From positions 91,535 through 155,534 of the forward strand of contig JAVBKU010000020.1 in assembly GCA_031553875.1 (NCBI GenBank): 64,000 nucleotides of DNA, written 5' to 3'. Of this stretch, positions 1-9,061 are shown piece after piece. The translations under genes and the position numbers were made by a program. The stretch's first letter is position 1. The number at the start of each line of letters is the position of its first letter. The DNA comes from JAVBKU01 sp031553875. GTDB taxonomy: Bacteria; Bacteroidota; Bacteroidia; Bacteroidales; Rikenellaceae. Under the pieces are notes generated by a model that was not told the origin of the DNA, searched no databases, and saw nothing but the letters and a program-made list of their open reading frames with translations.

Positions 1-1363
1 GATTCTGGAACAGGATCACCTGTCGCCCGCGCTCCAACGCCTCGGAGATGCTGTCGAAAAGAAGTTTGTTGATATGGTGCCTGCGCTCGCCGCGTTTCGA
101 GGCGCGGATATTGTCCGACACTACTACCTGCGGCATCATCACGCCTCCGTACCTCTCGCCGAGAGCCACCATACCGTACTTGCCGCCGAGGGCGTTGGCG
201 TAGCTCTCCATCGAGGGCGTGGCGCTCCCGAGCAACGTCTTGGCTCTGTGTATGCGGGCGAGTATCATGGCGCAGTCGCGCCCGTGGTAGCGCGGCGCGC
301 CGTCGCTCTGTTTGAAGCTGGTCTCATGCTCCTCGTCGACGATCACAAGACCCAGGTCTTTTACCGGAAGGAATACCGACGACCGCACGCCCAGCACCAG
401 GCAGGGACCGCCGTCCAACAGGCGGCGGTAGATCTCGGCGCGACGCGCGTCGCTCAGGCGGGAGTGATAAACGACCAACCGCTCTCCGAAGTAGGCCCGC
501 AAACGCTCCACGAGTTGTGTGGTGAGGGCTATCTCGGGGAGCATGTAAAGGGAGCTATGGCCCTCACGCAACATCCGGTCGATGAGGGTAATATATATCT
601 CTGTCTTGCCGCTGCCGGTAACTCCGTGCAGTAGCGTGACCTCTTTATCCTTAAAACTATCGTCTATCCCTTGCAGGGCTTCCCCCTGGGCGGGAGTAAG
701 GCAGGGCATCTCCGCTTCGGGAGCGTATTCCTCCTCCGTGGGGACATACGATCTCACAACTTCTTCGGCCCTCAACACCTCAATTTCCACAAGGCCGCGC
801 AAGATCGCCGCGCCCGCCGAGAACTTCTCTCTCGGTACTCCTGCGGGAGATGAGAAATCTATCGGCGAGGCCTGTTCGATGTATTCGGCAAGGGCAGCGC
901 GGCGTGCCTTGGCCCGTTTCATGCCTTCGAAAATATCGGTCAGCGCCTCCTCGCTCCCAACCGAAGGATGGAGAAAATAGCAGAGGCTCTTTTTAGGTTT
1001 GTAGTCGCTCTTAAGTACCTGCTCGCCCGAGCCTCCGGCTCCCTTGAGCATTGAGGGCAGGGCCGCGCGCATCACCATCCCAAGCGGCGACATATAGTAC
1101 GACGCCACCCACTCCCAGAGTTTCATCTGCTCAGGAGATACCACGGGGGAAGAGTCTATTACACCCTCTATATTTTTGATCGTCTTGTAGTCGGGTCTGC
1201 GGTCGTGCAGGCGCCAAACCACCCCGGCATAGTATTTCCTCTTACCCAACTGCACCAGCACGCGGCATCCGGGCGCGACCCTCCCGGCCAACTCACCGCC
1301 CACAGAGAAGGTGAGCGTGTCGACCGCCAGGGGAACGACGATATCGGCGTAGAGGTTGGTCAT
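1..1363 (-). CDS. priA: Primosomal protein N' (replication restart helicase PriA), C-terminus beyond window
   Basis: PriA reloads the replicative helicase at stalled forks. The reading frame opens with ATG at 1363 and stays open for 454 codons to the window edge, so the C-terminal third is missing. The N-terminal DNA-binding part (residues 1-100) reads as in the family (MTNLYADIVVPLAVDTL at the start). A Walker A motif GVTGSGKT lies near residue 244, followed by the helicase segment TEIYITLI, a DEEH Walker B box near residue 340 and a helicase motif III-like GSATPS. The zinc-binding cysteines are not reached. It lies downstream of the heparinase-like gene on the same strand, but a strong terminator hairpin separates them, so it is probably transcribed separately. 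The identification is secure; only completeness is unknown. Confidence 0.95.
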   Translation of the reverse strand, partial: MTNLYADIVVPLAVDTLTFSVGGELAGRVAPGCRVLVQLGKRKYYAGVVWRLHDRRPDYKTIKNIEGVIDSSPVVSPEQMKLWEWVASYYMSPLGMVMRAALPSMLKGAGGSGEQVLKSDYKPKKSLCYFLHPSVGSEEALTDIFEGMKRAKARRAALAEYIEQASPIDFSSPAGVPREKFSAGAAILRGLVEIEVLRAEEVVRSYVPTEEEYAPEAEMPCLTPAQGEALQGIDDSFKDKEVTLLHGVTGSGKTEIYITLIDRMLREGHSSLYMLPEIALTTQLVERLRAYFGERLVVYHSRLSDARRAEIYRRLLDGGPCLVLGVRSSVFLPVKDLGLVIVDEEHETSFKQSDGAPRYHGRDCAMILARIHRAKTLLGSATPSMESYANALGGKYGMVALGERYGGVMMPQVVVSDNIRASKRGERRHHINKLLFDSISEALERGRQVILFQN

Positions 1364-1409
1364 AAATTAAAGGGTATTCTGTTCGTAAATCGGCCTTTGC
1401 CTTGGTAAA

Positions 1410-1448
1410 AGTCTTCAGTCCGCCGCTTGCGGCGGCGGACTGAAGACT
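1410..1448 (-). terminator. Rho-independent terminator after the heparinase-like gene
   Basis: A perfect 17-bp stem (1410-1426 with 1432-1448) encloses a 5-nt loop. Read on the minus strand it lies 22 nt beyond the heparinase stop codon and is followed by a short T run. Confidence 0.85.
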
Positions 1449-1469
1449 CTCTGTAGGACAAATATAATT

Positions 1470-3371
1470 CTACTTCCAATCGTTGAGCTCCTTGATCCCC
1501 TTGCCGTCGGGTTTGATGCCCTTGGGGGCGAAAGACACCTCATAGGAAGCCTTCTCTCCGGGAGCGAGCGTGGCGCTGAAGCCCACGAGGATAGTTCCCG
1601 TATTACGTACGTCATAGTCGGTCTTGGGCTGCGAGCTCCAGGTGGACATCTTGATACCCTTGCCCTTCACTGTCATCACGACCGTCTTATCGCCCTGGGT
1701 CAGCTCGGCTGTGGTAGCGGAGGTTATTTTGACGTCGGCGCGGGTAAGTATCTGCCAGCGGACGGGGTTGACGCGGCCGATATTTTCCACCTCATCACGT
1801 ACCACGACGTACTTGCCATCCATGATGGCTACGCCCCTCTTGTGCGACTTAATGACTTCGTTGTTAACGGGAGTGAGGTCGGCTGTGGCGAACGTGAAGC
1901 CGGGCTTCTCTCCCCACGAGGCGAGGTCGGCATGGCCCGCCACTCTCTGCATCGAATCGGAGAATATCATCAGGTTGTGGGAATAGGTCCCCAGGCGGAA
2001 CACGCTCCAGCGGTCCGAGCCCTGCGTCCTGTTCCATATCTTCAGGCCTCTGGTTTCGAGGGAGTTGTAGTCCTGCGCCCCGAGGTCCATCGCCCAGCGA
2101 TAGCCATCCATGTCGAGCACGAACGATCCCACGTCCATATGGGCATGGTTTACATATGGCGAGCCTCCCTTGAAGCCCACGAATATATCCTTGTTAAATT
2201 CCCAACCCGTGCGCATCAGGGCTACGGGCTCTTCACCCCCGCCGACCCACATATTGGTCTTGGGCTTGTCGAGGCGGCTGCAGTCGAAGCCAGCGCCCCA
2301 TACTATCGCCAGCGGTAGGGTACGTTCTCTAAGCACCCGGTCCCCCAGATAGGCTATTTTACCCGCCTCGGCCAACAGCAGAGAGCTGTCGCCGAACCTG
2401 CTTGCAAACCAGAACATGGGGGTGGGCATGCCCAGCTCGCCGCCGTCGGAGTAGTTGAAGCAGCTGTATTTCGCACCCACCATATTAAGCATGTAGTAGG
2501 GGGTCTTCTTGAAGCCCGGCATATCGTTAAGTCCGAAGTCAGTACCAAACGCCTTTTCCATAGCGCTGATAAAGATGACGTTGTAGCTCGTACCGTAGAT
2601 CCAGTAACCGTAACCCTCAGGATAGGCTCCATCGGGGGCATAGGCGCTCATCGGCAGGCGAATCGAGCCCACGGCGCGCAGGATTATCTTCTTGGAAAGC
2701 TCGGGATTGCTCTCCCATGTGGCCAGCGCCCCGAGGCTCAGGCCTGCATTGCACACCTGGTTCCAGTTGTTGTCCGAGCGGAGCCAGCCGGTGTTCTTAT
2801 CCCCGGCTAAGGAAGAGTTAATTCCCAGCTCGACCATGGCCTTCACGGCCTTATCCTTTGTACTCTGCGGGAGCCAGTCGTACAGCCAGTCGTAGCCCAG
2901 GGCCACGGCCGTCGTAGCTTCGGCCACGTCGAGATAGTGGCTGGGATTCCAGTCGGTGAATGAGCACAGGGCCAGGATTTCCTGCTCGGCGCGGCGGGCA
3001 TATCGCTCGTCGTCCGTGATGCGCCATGCGTAAGCAAGAGAGGTGATGCGCTGCAGGGCCAGACGCGAGATACTCAGCAGGCGGCGGCCTGTGAGCACCC
3101 TTTCCACGGGGGCTTCTTTGAGCGAAGTCTCGCACACCTTCATCACCGCCTCGTGTATACGGGCGAAGACGGCGTCGCTCTTTATGGCTTTTTTCACCCT
3201 ATCCTCGTCGCCCTTGAGCCAGATTATACGGGGATGGGCGGGAGGATTGGCGATCTGGGCGGATGCCTTTTCGGCTTCTGCGCCCTCGAGTTCGTGCTTA
3301 ACGGAGGGTTTCTGCGCCCCGGCATAAAGGAACGCGAATGAAAGAAGTGCGGCGAACAGGGTCTTTTTCAT
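1470..3371 (-). CDS. Heparinase II/III-like polysaccharide lyase, secreted
   Basis: Predicted extracytoplasmic lyase of the heparinase II/III superfamily, which cleaves uronic-acid polysaccharides by beta-elimination. The start chosen is the ATG at 3371, because it directly begins a signal peptide (MKKTLFAALLSFAFLYAGAQ); the frame stays open 11 codons further upstream. The mature protein has an N-terminal all-alpha part (about residues 60-330) and a beta-rich C-terminal part. The conserved NHAHMD segment near residue 407 matches the 'N-H-x-H-x-D' signature of heparinase II/III C-terminal domains, where the histidine contributes to catalysis. About 633 residues is normal for the family. No SusC/SusD pair, sulfatase or glycuronyl hydrolase lies beside it, so it is not part of a visible polysaccharide utilisation locus and its substrate cannot be assigned. 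Confidence 0.85.
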   Translation of the reverse strand: MKKTLFAALLSFAFLYAGAQKPSVKHELEGAEAEKASAQIANPPAHPRIIWLKGDEDRVKKAIKSDAVFARIHEAVMKVCETSLKEAPVERVLTGRRLLSISRLALQRITSLAYAWRITDDERYARRAEQEILALCSFTDWNPSHYLDVAEATTAVALGYDWLYDWLPQSTKDKAVKAMVELGINSSLAGDKNTGWLRSDNNWNQVCNAGLSLGALATWESNPELSKKIILRAVGSIRLPMSAYAPDGAYPEGYGYWIYGTSYNVIFISAMEKAFGTDFGLNDMPGFKKTPYYMLNMVGAKYSCFNYSDGGELGMPTPMFWFASRFGDSSLLLAEAGKIAYLGDRVLRERTLPLAIVWGAGFDCSRLDKPKTNMWVGGGEEPVALMRTGWEFNKDIFVGFKGGSPYVNHAHMDVGSFVLDMDGYRWAMDLGAQDYNSLETRGLKIWNRTQGSDRWSVFRLGTYSHNLMIFSDSMQRVAGHADLASWGEKPGFTFATADLTPVNNEVIKSHKRGVAIMDGKYVVVRDEVENIGRVNPVRWQILTRADVKITSATTAELTQGDKTVVMTVKGKGIKMSTWSSQPKTDYDVRNTGTILVGFSATLAPGEKASYEVSFAPKGIKPDGKGIKELNDWK

Positions 3372-3486
3372 GGGTCGTATGGTTTTGGTTAGTTTTAGCG
3401 TCACGGCAGAGACCGGAGGAAGCCAAAGTTAATATTTTTTGCGCAAAACATATAAGAAACTGTTTAAAAAACGCATCTTTGCGTAT

Positions 3487-5313
3487 ATGAAGGCTGGACG
3501 CGAAATATCGCTCAAGGAGAAGGTGTCGCTACTTCCCCGCGACCCCGGGGTTTATAACTTTCTCGACTCGTCGGGGGAGGTGATCTACGTGGGCAAGGCC
3601 AAGGACCTGCGTAAGCGTGTGGCCTCCTACTTCTTAGCCGCCGCGGGCCACGCACCCAAGGTGAGGGCGATGGTGCGCCATATCGCCGACATCCGCCACA
3701 CGGTGGTGAACTCCGAGAGCGAGGCCCTGCTGCTTGAGAATAATATGATCAAGGAGCTCAGGCCCCGCTACAACATATTGCTCAAGGACGACAAGACCTA
3801 TCCCTGGATCGTCATTACCGCCGAACCCTTCCCCCGAATCCTCTCCACACGTAACGTGGTGCGCGACGGCTCGAAATATTTCGGGCCCTACTCGGCCGTC
3901 TACTACCAGAAGCAACTGCTCGAGACGCTCCACTCGGTATACCAGCTGCGCACCTGCCGCCTCAACCTCTCCCCGCAGATGATCGCGCGCGGCAAATATT
4001 CTCCCTGTCTCGAATACCATATCGGCAACTGCAAGGCCCCGTGCGTGGGACTGCAGGGCGAGGAGGAGTACGACAGGGGGGTGGCCCTGGCCGAGAAGGC
4101 GCTGAAGGGCGACGCCGAGGCCACGAGCTCCGCGCTGAAGGCCGAGATGCGCAAGGCCTCCGGAGAGATGCGCTTCGAGGATGCGGAGTGGTGCCGCAAG
4201 AGGCTCGCGATACTCGACTCGTTCCACGAGAAATCGGTGGTGGTGGGTAATCGGGCTATCGACGCCGATATTTTCGCCCTCGTGTCCGACGAGACGGTCG
4301 CCTTCTGTAACTTCACCCGCATTGTACGCGGCGCGGTGGTCAATTCCTTCTCCGTGGAACTGAAGCCCGGCGCGGAAGACTCCCGCGAACAGATCCTCGC
4401 CTACGCCATGGGCGAGATCCGCGACAGGTATGTAGGCCCGCTGGCCCACGAGATAATAGTTCCGTTTCTCCCCGAGCAGACGCTGTTCGAGGGGCACGTA
4501 TTTATCGTCCCCCGCCGCGGCGACAAGCTCAAGCTGCTCGAATTGGCAGAGAAAAACTGCCGTCTGTTCCGACTTGAGCGTATCAAGCAGGCCGAGATCA
4601 AGGACCCAGACCGGAGGGTGGAGCGCGTGATGGCCGATATGCAAAAAGAGCTGCACCTGAGCGTCGAGCCCCGCCATATAGAATGCTTCGACAACTCCAA
4701 CCTTCAGGGGACCAATCCCGTGGCTTCGTGCGTTGTGTTCCGCGACGGGAAACCCGCCAAGAGCGAGTACCGCCACTTCAACGTGAAGACGGTGGTGGGC
4801 GCCGACGACTACGCCACCATGGCCGAGATCGTGGGGCGCAGGTACCGCCGCATGATAGACGAGGGCGCCGAATTGCCACAACTTATCGTGGTGGACGGCG
4901 GCAAGGGACAGCTGGGCGTGGCGCATAAAGTAATATCGGACCTCGGCATCGTCGACAGGGTGGCCATCATAGGGCTCGCAAAGCGCATCGAGGAGGTCTT
5001 CTTTCCCAACGATCCCGTGCCATACTATATAGACCGCCACTCCGAGACCCTCAAGGTGCTGATGCATATCCGCGACGAGGCTCACCGGTTCGGGATAACG
5101 TTCCACCGTCAGAAACGCTCCAAGGCCTTCATAAAATCTGAACTCGATTCCATTCCCGGGATAGGCAAAACTTCGGCCGAGGCACTCCTGCGCCGTTTCC
5201 GCACCGTGGCGGCCATACGCAAGGCTTCGCCAGAGGCGCTGGCCTCCGTGGTGGGCCCCAAACGGGCGGAGGAGATAAGGAAATTTTTCGATGGCGGGGA
5301 GGGCATTAAATAA
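3487..5313 (+). CDS. uvrC: Excinuclease ABC subunit C
   Basis: UvrC makes both incisions in nucleotide excision repair. The start is placed at the ATG at 3487 (MKAGREISLKEKV), since the upstream in-frame residues are basic and unlike the family, and a CATCTTTG box resembling the Bacteroidetes -7 element ends only 5 nt before it. Domains in order: GIY-YIG nuclease (residues 1-95, with PGVYNFLD and IYVGKAKDLRKRV), a cysteine-containing linker, a UVR UvrB-binding segment near residue 200, an RNase H-like endonuclease domain (IECFDNSN near residue 400, VVDGGKGQL near 470) and a C-terminal helix-hairpin-helix (IPGIGKTSAEALL). About 608 residues is typical. It is divergent from the heparinase-like gene and followed by non-coding sequence, so probably monocistronic. 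Confidence 0.96.
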   Translation: MKAGREISLKEKVSLLPRDPGVYNFLDSSGEVIYVGKAKDLRKRVASYFLAAAGHAPKVRAMVRHIADIRHTVVNSESEALLLENNMIKELRPRYNILLKDDKTYPWIVITAEPFPRILSTRNVVRDGSKYFGPYSAVYYQKQLLETLHSVYQLRTCRLNLSPQMIARGKYSPCLEYHIGNCKAPCVGLQGEEEYDRGVALAEKALKGDAEATSSALKAEMRKASGEMRFEDAEWCRKRLAILDSFHEKSVVVGNRAIDADIFALVSDETVAFCNFTRIVRGAVVNSFSVELKPGAEDSREQILAYAMGEIRDRYVGPLAHEIIVPFLPEQTLFEGHVFIVPRRGDKLKLLELAEKNCRLFRLERIKQAEIKDPDRRVERVMADMQKELHLSVEPRHIECFDNSNLQGTNPVASCVVFRDGKPAKSEYRHFNVKTVVGADDYATMAEIVGRRYRRMIDEGAELPQLIVVDGGKGQLGVAHKVISDLGIVDRVAIIGLAKRIEEVFFPNDPVPYYIDRHSETLKVLMHIRDEAHRFGITFHRQKRSKAFIKSELDSIPGIGKTSAEALLRRFRTVAAIRKASPEALASVVGPKRAEEIRKFFDGGEGIK

Positions 5314-5322
5314 TATTGTTTT

Positions 5323-5346
5323 ATAAACTATAATAATATAGTTTAT
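5323..5346. repeat. AT-rich inverted repeat downstream of uvrC
   Basis: ATAAACTATA and TATAGTTTAT form perfect 10-bp arms around a 4-nt loop, beginning 10 nt after the uvrC stop. It may be a weak terminator. Its core resembles AT-rich elements at 8958-8988, 14190-14201 and 15811-15841. The rest of the 278-bp gap contains only a short C/G hairpin near 5453-5468 and the terminator at 5540. Confidence 0.5.
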
Positions 5347-5539
5347 CAGCAAATATTATCATTTGACGCCCCTAATCGGCCTCAAACAGCTATATAAAGG
5401 CATATAACCCATAGACAGTGGAGGGATTCAAATCGTCTGGCGGCCTATTTTGCCCCCCTCCGGGGGCGGCTACGGCCGGGGCTTGTAAGGCAAACCCGTA
5501 AAATTATAACCCGGGAGGGCAGCTCCTCCTTAATAAGCA

Positions 5540-5571
5540 ACGCGGGCCACGTTTGATAACGTGGCCCGCGT
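5540..5571. terminator. Bidirectional terminator hairpin
   Basis: A perfect 14-bp GC-rich stem (5540-5553 with 5558-5571) with a 4-nt loop, between the convergent uvrC and the outer membrane protein gene, 20 nt beyond the latter's stop. T-rich sequence follows on both strands. Confidence 0.85.
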
Positions 5572-5591
5572 CATATTTATACACAAACACC

Positions 5592-8483
5592 CTACAACGG
5601 GATATTAAGGTCGAAGCTCACCACGACGCCCTTGCGGTCGCTGGGCTTGTTGACACCGATGCTCACCGTTATCGCCGTACCCGGAGCGCGCAGGGGGCTG
5701 ATATCCATTATAACATCGCCACCATAGGAGGTCAGGGTGGTATATCTGCCCGAAGGATTCATGGACGCCACTCCCTGATAGCGGGCGAAATCATACGACA
5801 GATTCAGGCGTATACGCTTGAAATACAGGATACTGTTTATCCCATAGTCGGGACACCACAACGGGAACTGGTAGTCGCCCGAGAGAGCCAGGTAGCGGCG
5901 GGCGGCAAAGTCGTCGCTGGCCCCGCGAGGCAATAGCTCCTTAAATTTGAAGCTGTAATAGGCGTCGCTCTGCGTCTGTACGGCGCAGCGTATCGAAGTG
6001 CTGTGGTGCCGCATCACCCCCGGCAGGAAGGCGCGGCCGAACAGGCTCCACAGGTTAGACAGCGAGGATACTAACGGAGCGTTGATATTGGTACCCCGGG
6101 CCATAACGCCCCACTTGGGAAGGAAGTCGCGCTCGGCAAGGCGCGTGTTGCTAGCAAACTGTATCCGCGACAGCAGTTTGTCATACCCGCTGGAATAATC
6201 CCCCTCCGCAGGGTCGTACAGGCGGTCGTTGGTGTGCGAGAAGGTGACCAACGGCGTGATCTGGCTGTGCCAATACCCTCCCGAGAGATTGAACGGCATA
6301 AACACGGAGGCGTCGATAGAGAAGTAGGTGTGCTTCGACGCTCCGGCGGAAGGTCCGCCCACCACGCTGCTGTAACCGCCCCCGTACTGGAACGTCAGAT
6401 CGAACTTCGGCGCCATACCATAATACTGTAACGACGCCCTCAGGCGGCCGTCGCCGTCGGCCCAGCCATAAGAGACATACGACATCATATTACTCAACAG
6501 GCTCTGCGACATAATCGTGAAACCCGCGCGGTAACCCATCTCGTCTTTGTCGAATATCTGGTTGGGGTCGTATTCTATGGGCGCCCAGCTGTGAACGTTG
6601 AACAGGCGCAGACCGTTGTTGAATCTCTTCTGTGCACTGTGCTTAACAGCCGACGGTTCTATCTTCACGGTGTCGAGATTGAGCATTCCCTCCCACTTTT
6701 TCATCGGTGGGTTGATGACGTTCTGCGGCACCAGCGAGGGGCTCACCGGCTTGAGCGAATCTTCCGTTATCTTCTGTTTGGCGAGCAGGTAACCGCGCCT
6801 CGAATAGGTAGTATAATAGAGCGTGCCGCTGTTCGATACGGCGCCGTCGAAGGAGCCGTAGGGAGAGGTGGTTATCCGCGATTCGCGGCCCGAGGTGAGG
6901 TCGTAGACGTGTACTTCGTCGCGGCCCGACTCTATCGACCCGTAATACAGCTTGCTCCATGATGCGCGCAGGTCGCTGATCGTGACGCTTGAGGGAGCGG
7001 TGAGCTGTTGTATCCGCCCGGAATTGATATCTATATCCCCGATCCACATCCCCGCGTCGCTCAGGCCGATGAACGCCATCCTCCCCGAGATATCGTCGTA
7101 GGCCAGGCCGTGGACGCTAAGCGTGTCGGGCAGGTCGAAAGTCCTGTCGCCCACGTGGAGCTTATAGAATCCCGTGTAGTCGTACGATATGTAGGACAGT
7201 TCGCCATCCGGCATGCGCAGGGGATAGAGGGCTATCTCGCGGCGCGTTATCTTTTTTACCCTCCCCGTGGCGAAGTCGTACTTACACACCACCGAGAACT
7301 GCCTCTGCTCCCAGAACAGCGACGAACGGTACTCCGTCCACAGCAGTTCGGTCCCGCGGCGCGACATATGGGTATTGAAAAGGCCAGTATAGGACAGCAC
7401 TTTCTCTTTCCTTGTTCTCAGGTCGACCTTCACGAGCCTCCCCGGACGGTCCATATCTTTCTTGAAAGCCACCACGAACTTATCGTCCACAGGGATGGGG
7501 TTGGTGTATGTGGTATAGCTGGTGGTGCGCGTGGGGATCCTCTCTCCGCTGGGCTCAGGGATGGGTATCGAGCGCCAGTAGTTCTCAAGGTAGGGCATCA
7601 TGTCCTTGTAGATCCTCCTCACCGACGAGCCGTAGTATTTCTTAAGCGCTATGTTGGTGGTGAATAGCAGATAGGGGTATTTCGAGGTGTAGCGGCTCAC
7701 GTCGTTCCACACGTTCTTGCCGAAAAGGTTGTGGCTATGGTTGACCATCAGATAGCCCATGTGGTAGTGGTCGGGGATATTATCCTTATACGAGCCGCAA
7801 AACCACTTGTCCTGTGTGAAGCGAGGCATCTTGCCCTCGGTAAAATAGGCGCGGTAGTCCATGGTGAACGAGGGCTGCAGGGCGCGGCCGAAGGTGGCCA
7901 TCTGGGTTTCGGTCATCACCGCGTCGCCCTCGATATACCACAGCGGCACCAGCGCCAGGCCGAGAAAGCCGGCCTGCTCCCCCAGGACATAGCTCAGTCC
8001 CTTGAGGAAGTGGCGGTTTAGGTTGGAATATTGCACCAAGTGGCGCGACTCGTGCGATGCAAGCTGCTTGAGCCAGGGAAGGGCGTAGGTGTTAATGTCG
8101 GGCATGGTGATAAGCTCCATTCGCCTTGGCGCCCACATCACGACCCCGTTAGACTGGGGGTTCTCGGTCTTCAGTATCACCGATATATTGATCGCGCCGT
8201 GGGTCATCCCATAGGATACCGAGCGGCGCACGGTGTCGAGCAATCCCATCACAGTCACCGCCTTCTTCTCGAAATAATCGGGGTACACCACTCTCACCTG
8301 GTCCTGCTTGATATACCGCCACTTGATCGAGAACGGCATCTGCCCCTGGTCGTAGTACTGTGCAAACAGCAATGACGGCGACAACAGGGCCATCAACAGC
8401 AACACCGGCATCAACCGTATCCGGCGTAATGTCGGGGGCGATGATGTCGGCAACAGTGTTATCAGGCGGCGAAATATGCGCAT
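5592..8483 (-). CDS. Large outer membrane protein with HExxH metallopeptidase-like motif, beta-propeller-like repeats and C-terminal barrel
   Basis: A 963-residue secreted protein. The signal peptide is either read from Met1 with a long basic n-region or, more conventionally, from Met25 (MPVLLLMALLSPSLLFAQ). After it, residues about 60-260 contain HESRH near residue 141 and WYIEGDAV near residue 184, which fits a gluzincin zinc site (HExxH plus a downstream glutamate) of the peptidase MA-like type. Residues about 320-580 are rich in strand-turn repeats like those of TolB/PD40 propellers (for example LLWTEYRSSLF, GRMAFIGLSDAG, GTLYYTTYSRRG). The last 300 residues alternate aromatic and polar residues and read as an outer membrane barrel, ending SFDLNIPL. 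It is 3 nt downstream of the SUI1-like gene. Each part is recognisable, but I cannot assign a substrate or established name. Confidence 0.7.
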   Translation of the reverse strand: MRIFRRLITLLPTSSPPTLRRIRLMPVLLLMALLSPSLLFAQYYDQGQMPFSIKWRYIKQDQVRVVYPDYFEKKAVTVMGLLDTVRRSVSYGMTHGAINISVILKTENPQSNGVVMWAPRRMELITMPDINTYALPWLKQLASHESRHLVQYSNLNRHFLKGLSYVLGEQAGFLGLALVPLWYIEGDAVMTETQMATFGRALQPSFTMDYRAYFTEGKMPRFTQDKWFCGSYKDNIPDHYHMGYLMVNHSHNLFGKNVWNDVSRYTSKYPYLLFTTNIALKKYYGSSVRRIYKDMMPYLENYWRSIPIPEPSGERIPTRTTSYTTYTNPIPVDDKFVVAFKKDMDRPGRLVKVDLRTRKEKVLSYTGLFNTHMSRRGTELLWTEYRSSLFWEQRQFSVVCKYDFATGRVKKITRREIALYPLRMPDGELSYISYDYTGFYKLHVGDRTFDLPDTLSVHGLAYDDISGRMAFIGLSDAGMWIGDIDINSGRIQQLTAPSSVTISDLRASWSKLYYGSIESGRDEVHVYDLTSGRESRITTSPYGSFDGAVSNSGTLYYTTYSRRGYLLAKQKITEDSLKPVSPSLVPQNVINPPMKKWEGMLNLDTVKIEPSAVKHSAQKRFNNGLRLFNVHSWAPIEYDPNQIFDKDEMGYRAGFTIMSQSLLSNMMSYVSYGWADGDGRLRASLQYYGMAPKFDLTFQYGGGYSSVVGGPSAGASKHTYFSIDASVFMPFNLSGGYWHSQITPLVTFSHTNDRLYDPAEGDYSSGYDKLLSRIQFASNTRLAERDFLPKWGVMARGTNINAPLVSSLSNLWSLFGRAFLPGVMRHHSTSIRCAVQTQSDAYYSFKFKELLPRGASDDFAARRYLALSGDYQFPLWCPDYGINSILYFKRIRLNLSYDFARYQGVASMNPSGRYTTLTSYGGDVIMDISPLRAPGTAITVSIGVNKPSDRKGVVVSFDLNIPL

Positions 8484-8486
8484 CCT

Positions 8487-8834
8487 TTATCCCCCCGCTT
8501 TTTTAGCCTTGTAGCCCGCTGCTACGAGTAAGTTTAAGACTTTATCCCTGAAATCGCCCTGGATGATTATCTCTCCATCCTTGGCCGTGCCGCCCACGCC
8601 GCACTTGCCCTTGAGCATGCGGGCGAGCTCCTTGAGGTCGTCGTCGGAGCCCACGAAGCCGCGTATCACCGTGGCCTGCTTGCCCGCCCTCATCTTACGG
8701 TCGAGCCAGATGTACAGGTTTTGGCTCCCCGGAGGAAGCGTTTCCCGCTCCGCAGAGTCTTCGGTTGCGTATGTGAAGTCCTTGTTTGTGGAGTAGACCA
8801 CGCCGAGGCGGCTCTTCCAGTCGTTATCGCTCAT
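8487..8834 (-). CDS. SUI1/eIF1-like translation initiation factor (YciH family)
   Basis: A 115-residue protein of the YciH/SUI1 family, a bacterial relative of eIF1 thought to influence start-codon selection. The start chosen is the ATG at 8834 (MSDNDWKSRLGVVYSTN); the upstream open frame has no family similarity. The C-terminal half carries the SUI1 fold signature: ATVIRGFVGSDDDLKELARMLKGKCGVGGTAKDGEIIIQGDF, here given by its key parts VIRGF, KCGVGGT and IIIQGD. The N-terminal half is the short extension usual for bacterial members. It stands 3 nt upstream of the outer membrane protein gene on the same strand, so the two may share a transcript although their functions are unrelated. Confidence 0.88.
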   Translation of the reverse strand: MSDNDWKSRLGVVYSTNKDFTYATEDSAERETLPPGSQNLYIWLDRKMRAGKQATVIRGFVGSDDDLKELARMLKGKCGVGGTAKDGEIIIQGDFRDKVLNLLVAAGYKAKKAGG

Positions 8835-8957
8835 AAAAACAGCTTGATAGCCGGACGTTTCCCCGGCCAGTAGGTGGCCGCACATAGCGTGCCAACCGCA
8901 AAAGTACTCTATTTTTCGATTATCTGGTATTTCTCCCATTGGTAAGGGGTCCTTTAT

Positions 8958-8988
8958 AATATATTTTATTAAACTATGTAAATATATT
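8958..8988. repeat. AT-rich inverted repeat with TTTATTAAACTA core
   Basis: AATATATTT (8958-8966) pairs with AAATATATT (8980-8988). The loop region contains TTTATTAAACTA at 8965-8976, also found exactly at 14190-14201 and with one change at 15822-15833. Confidence 0.5.
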
Positions 8989-9061
8989 TTTATAAAAAAT
9001 ATGACTGAGACACAGTATGGTTATTTCCTTTTAGGAAATTAATTTATATCTTTATGAACGT

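Noticed and set aside
3634..5352. 572-residue minus-strand open frame
   Set aside because: It mirrors uvrC, has His/Gly/Val-rich composition typical of antisense shadows, and no recognisable domain.
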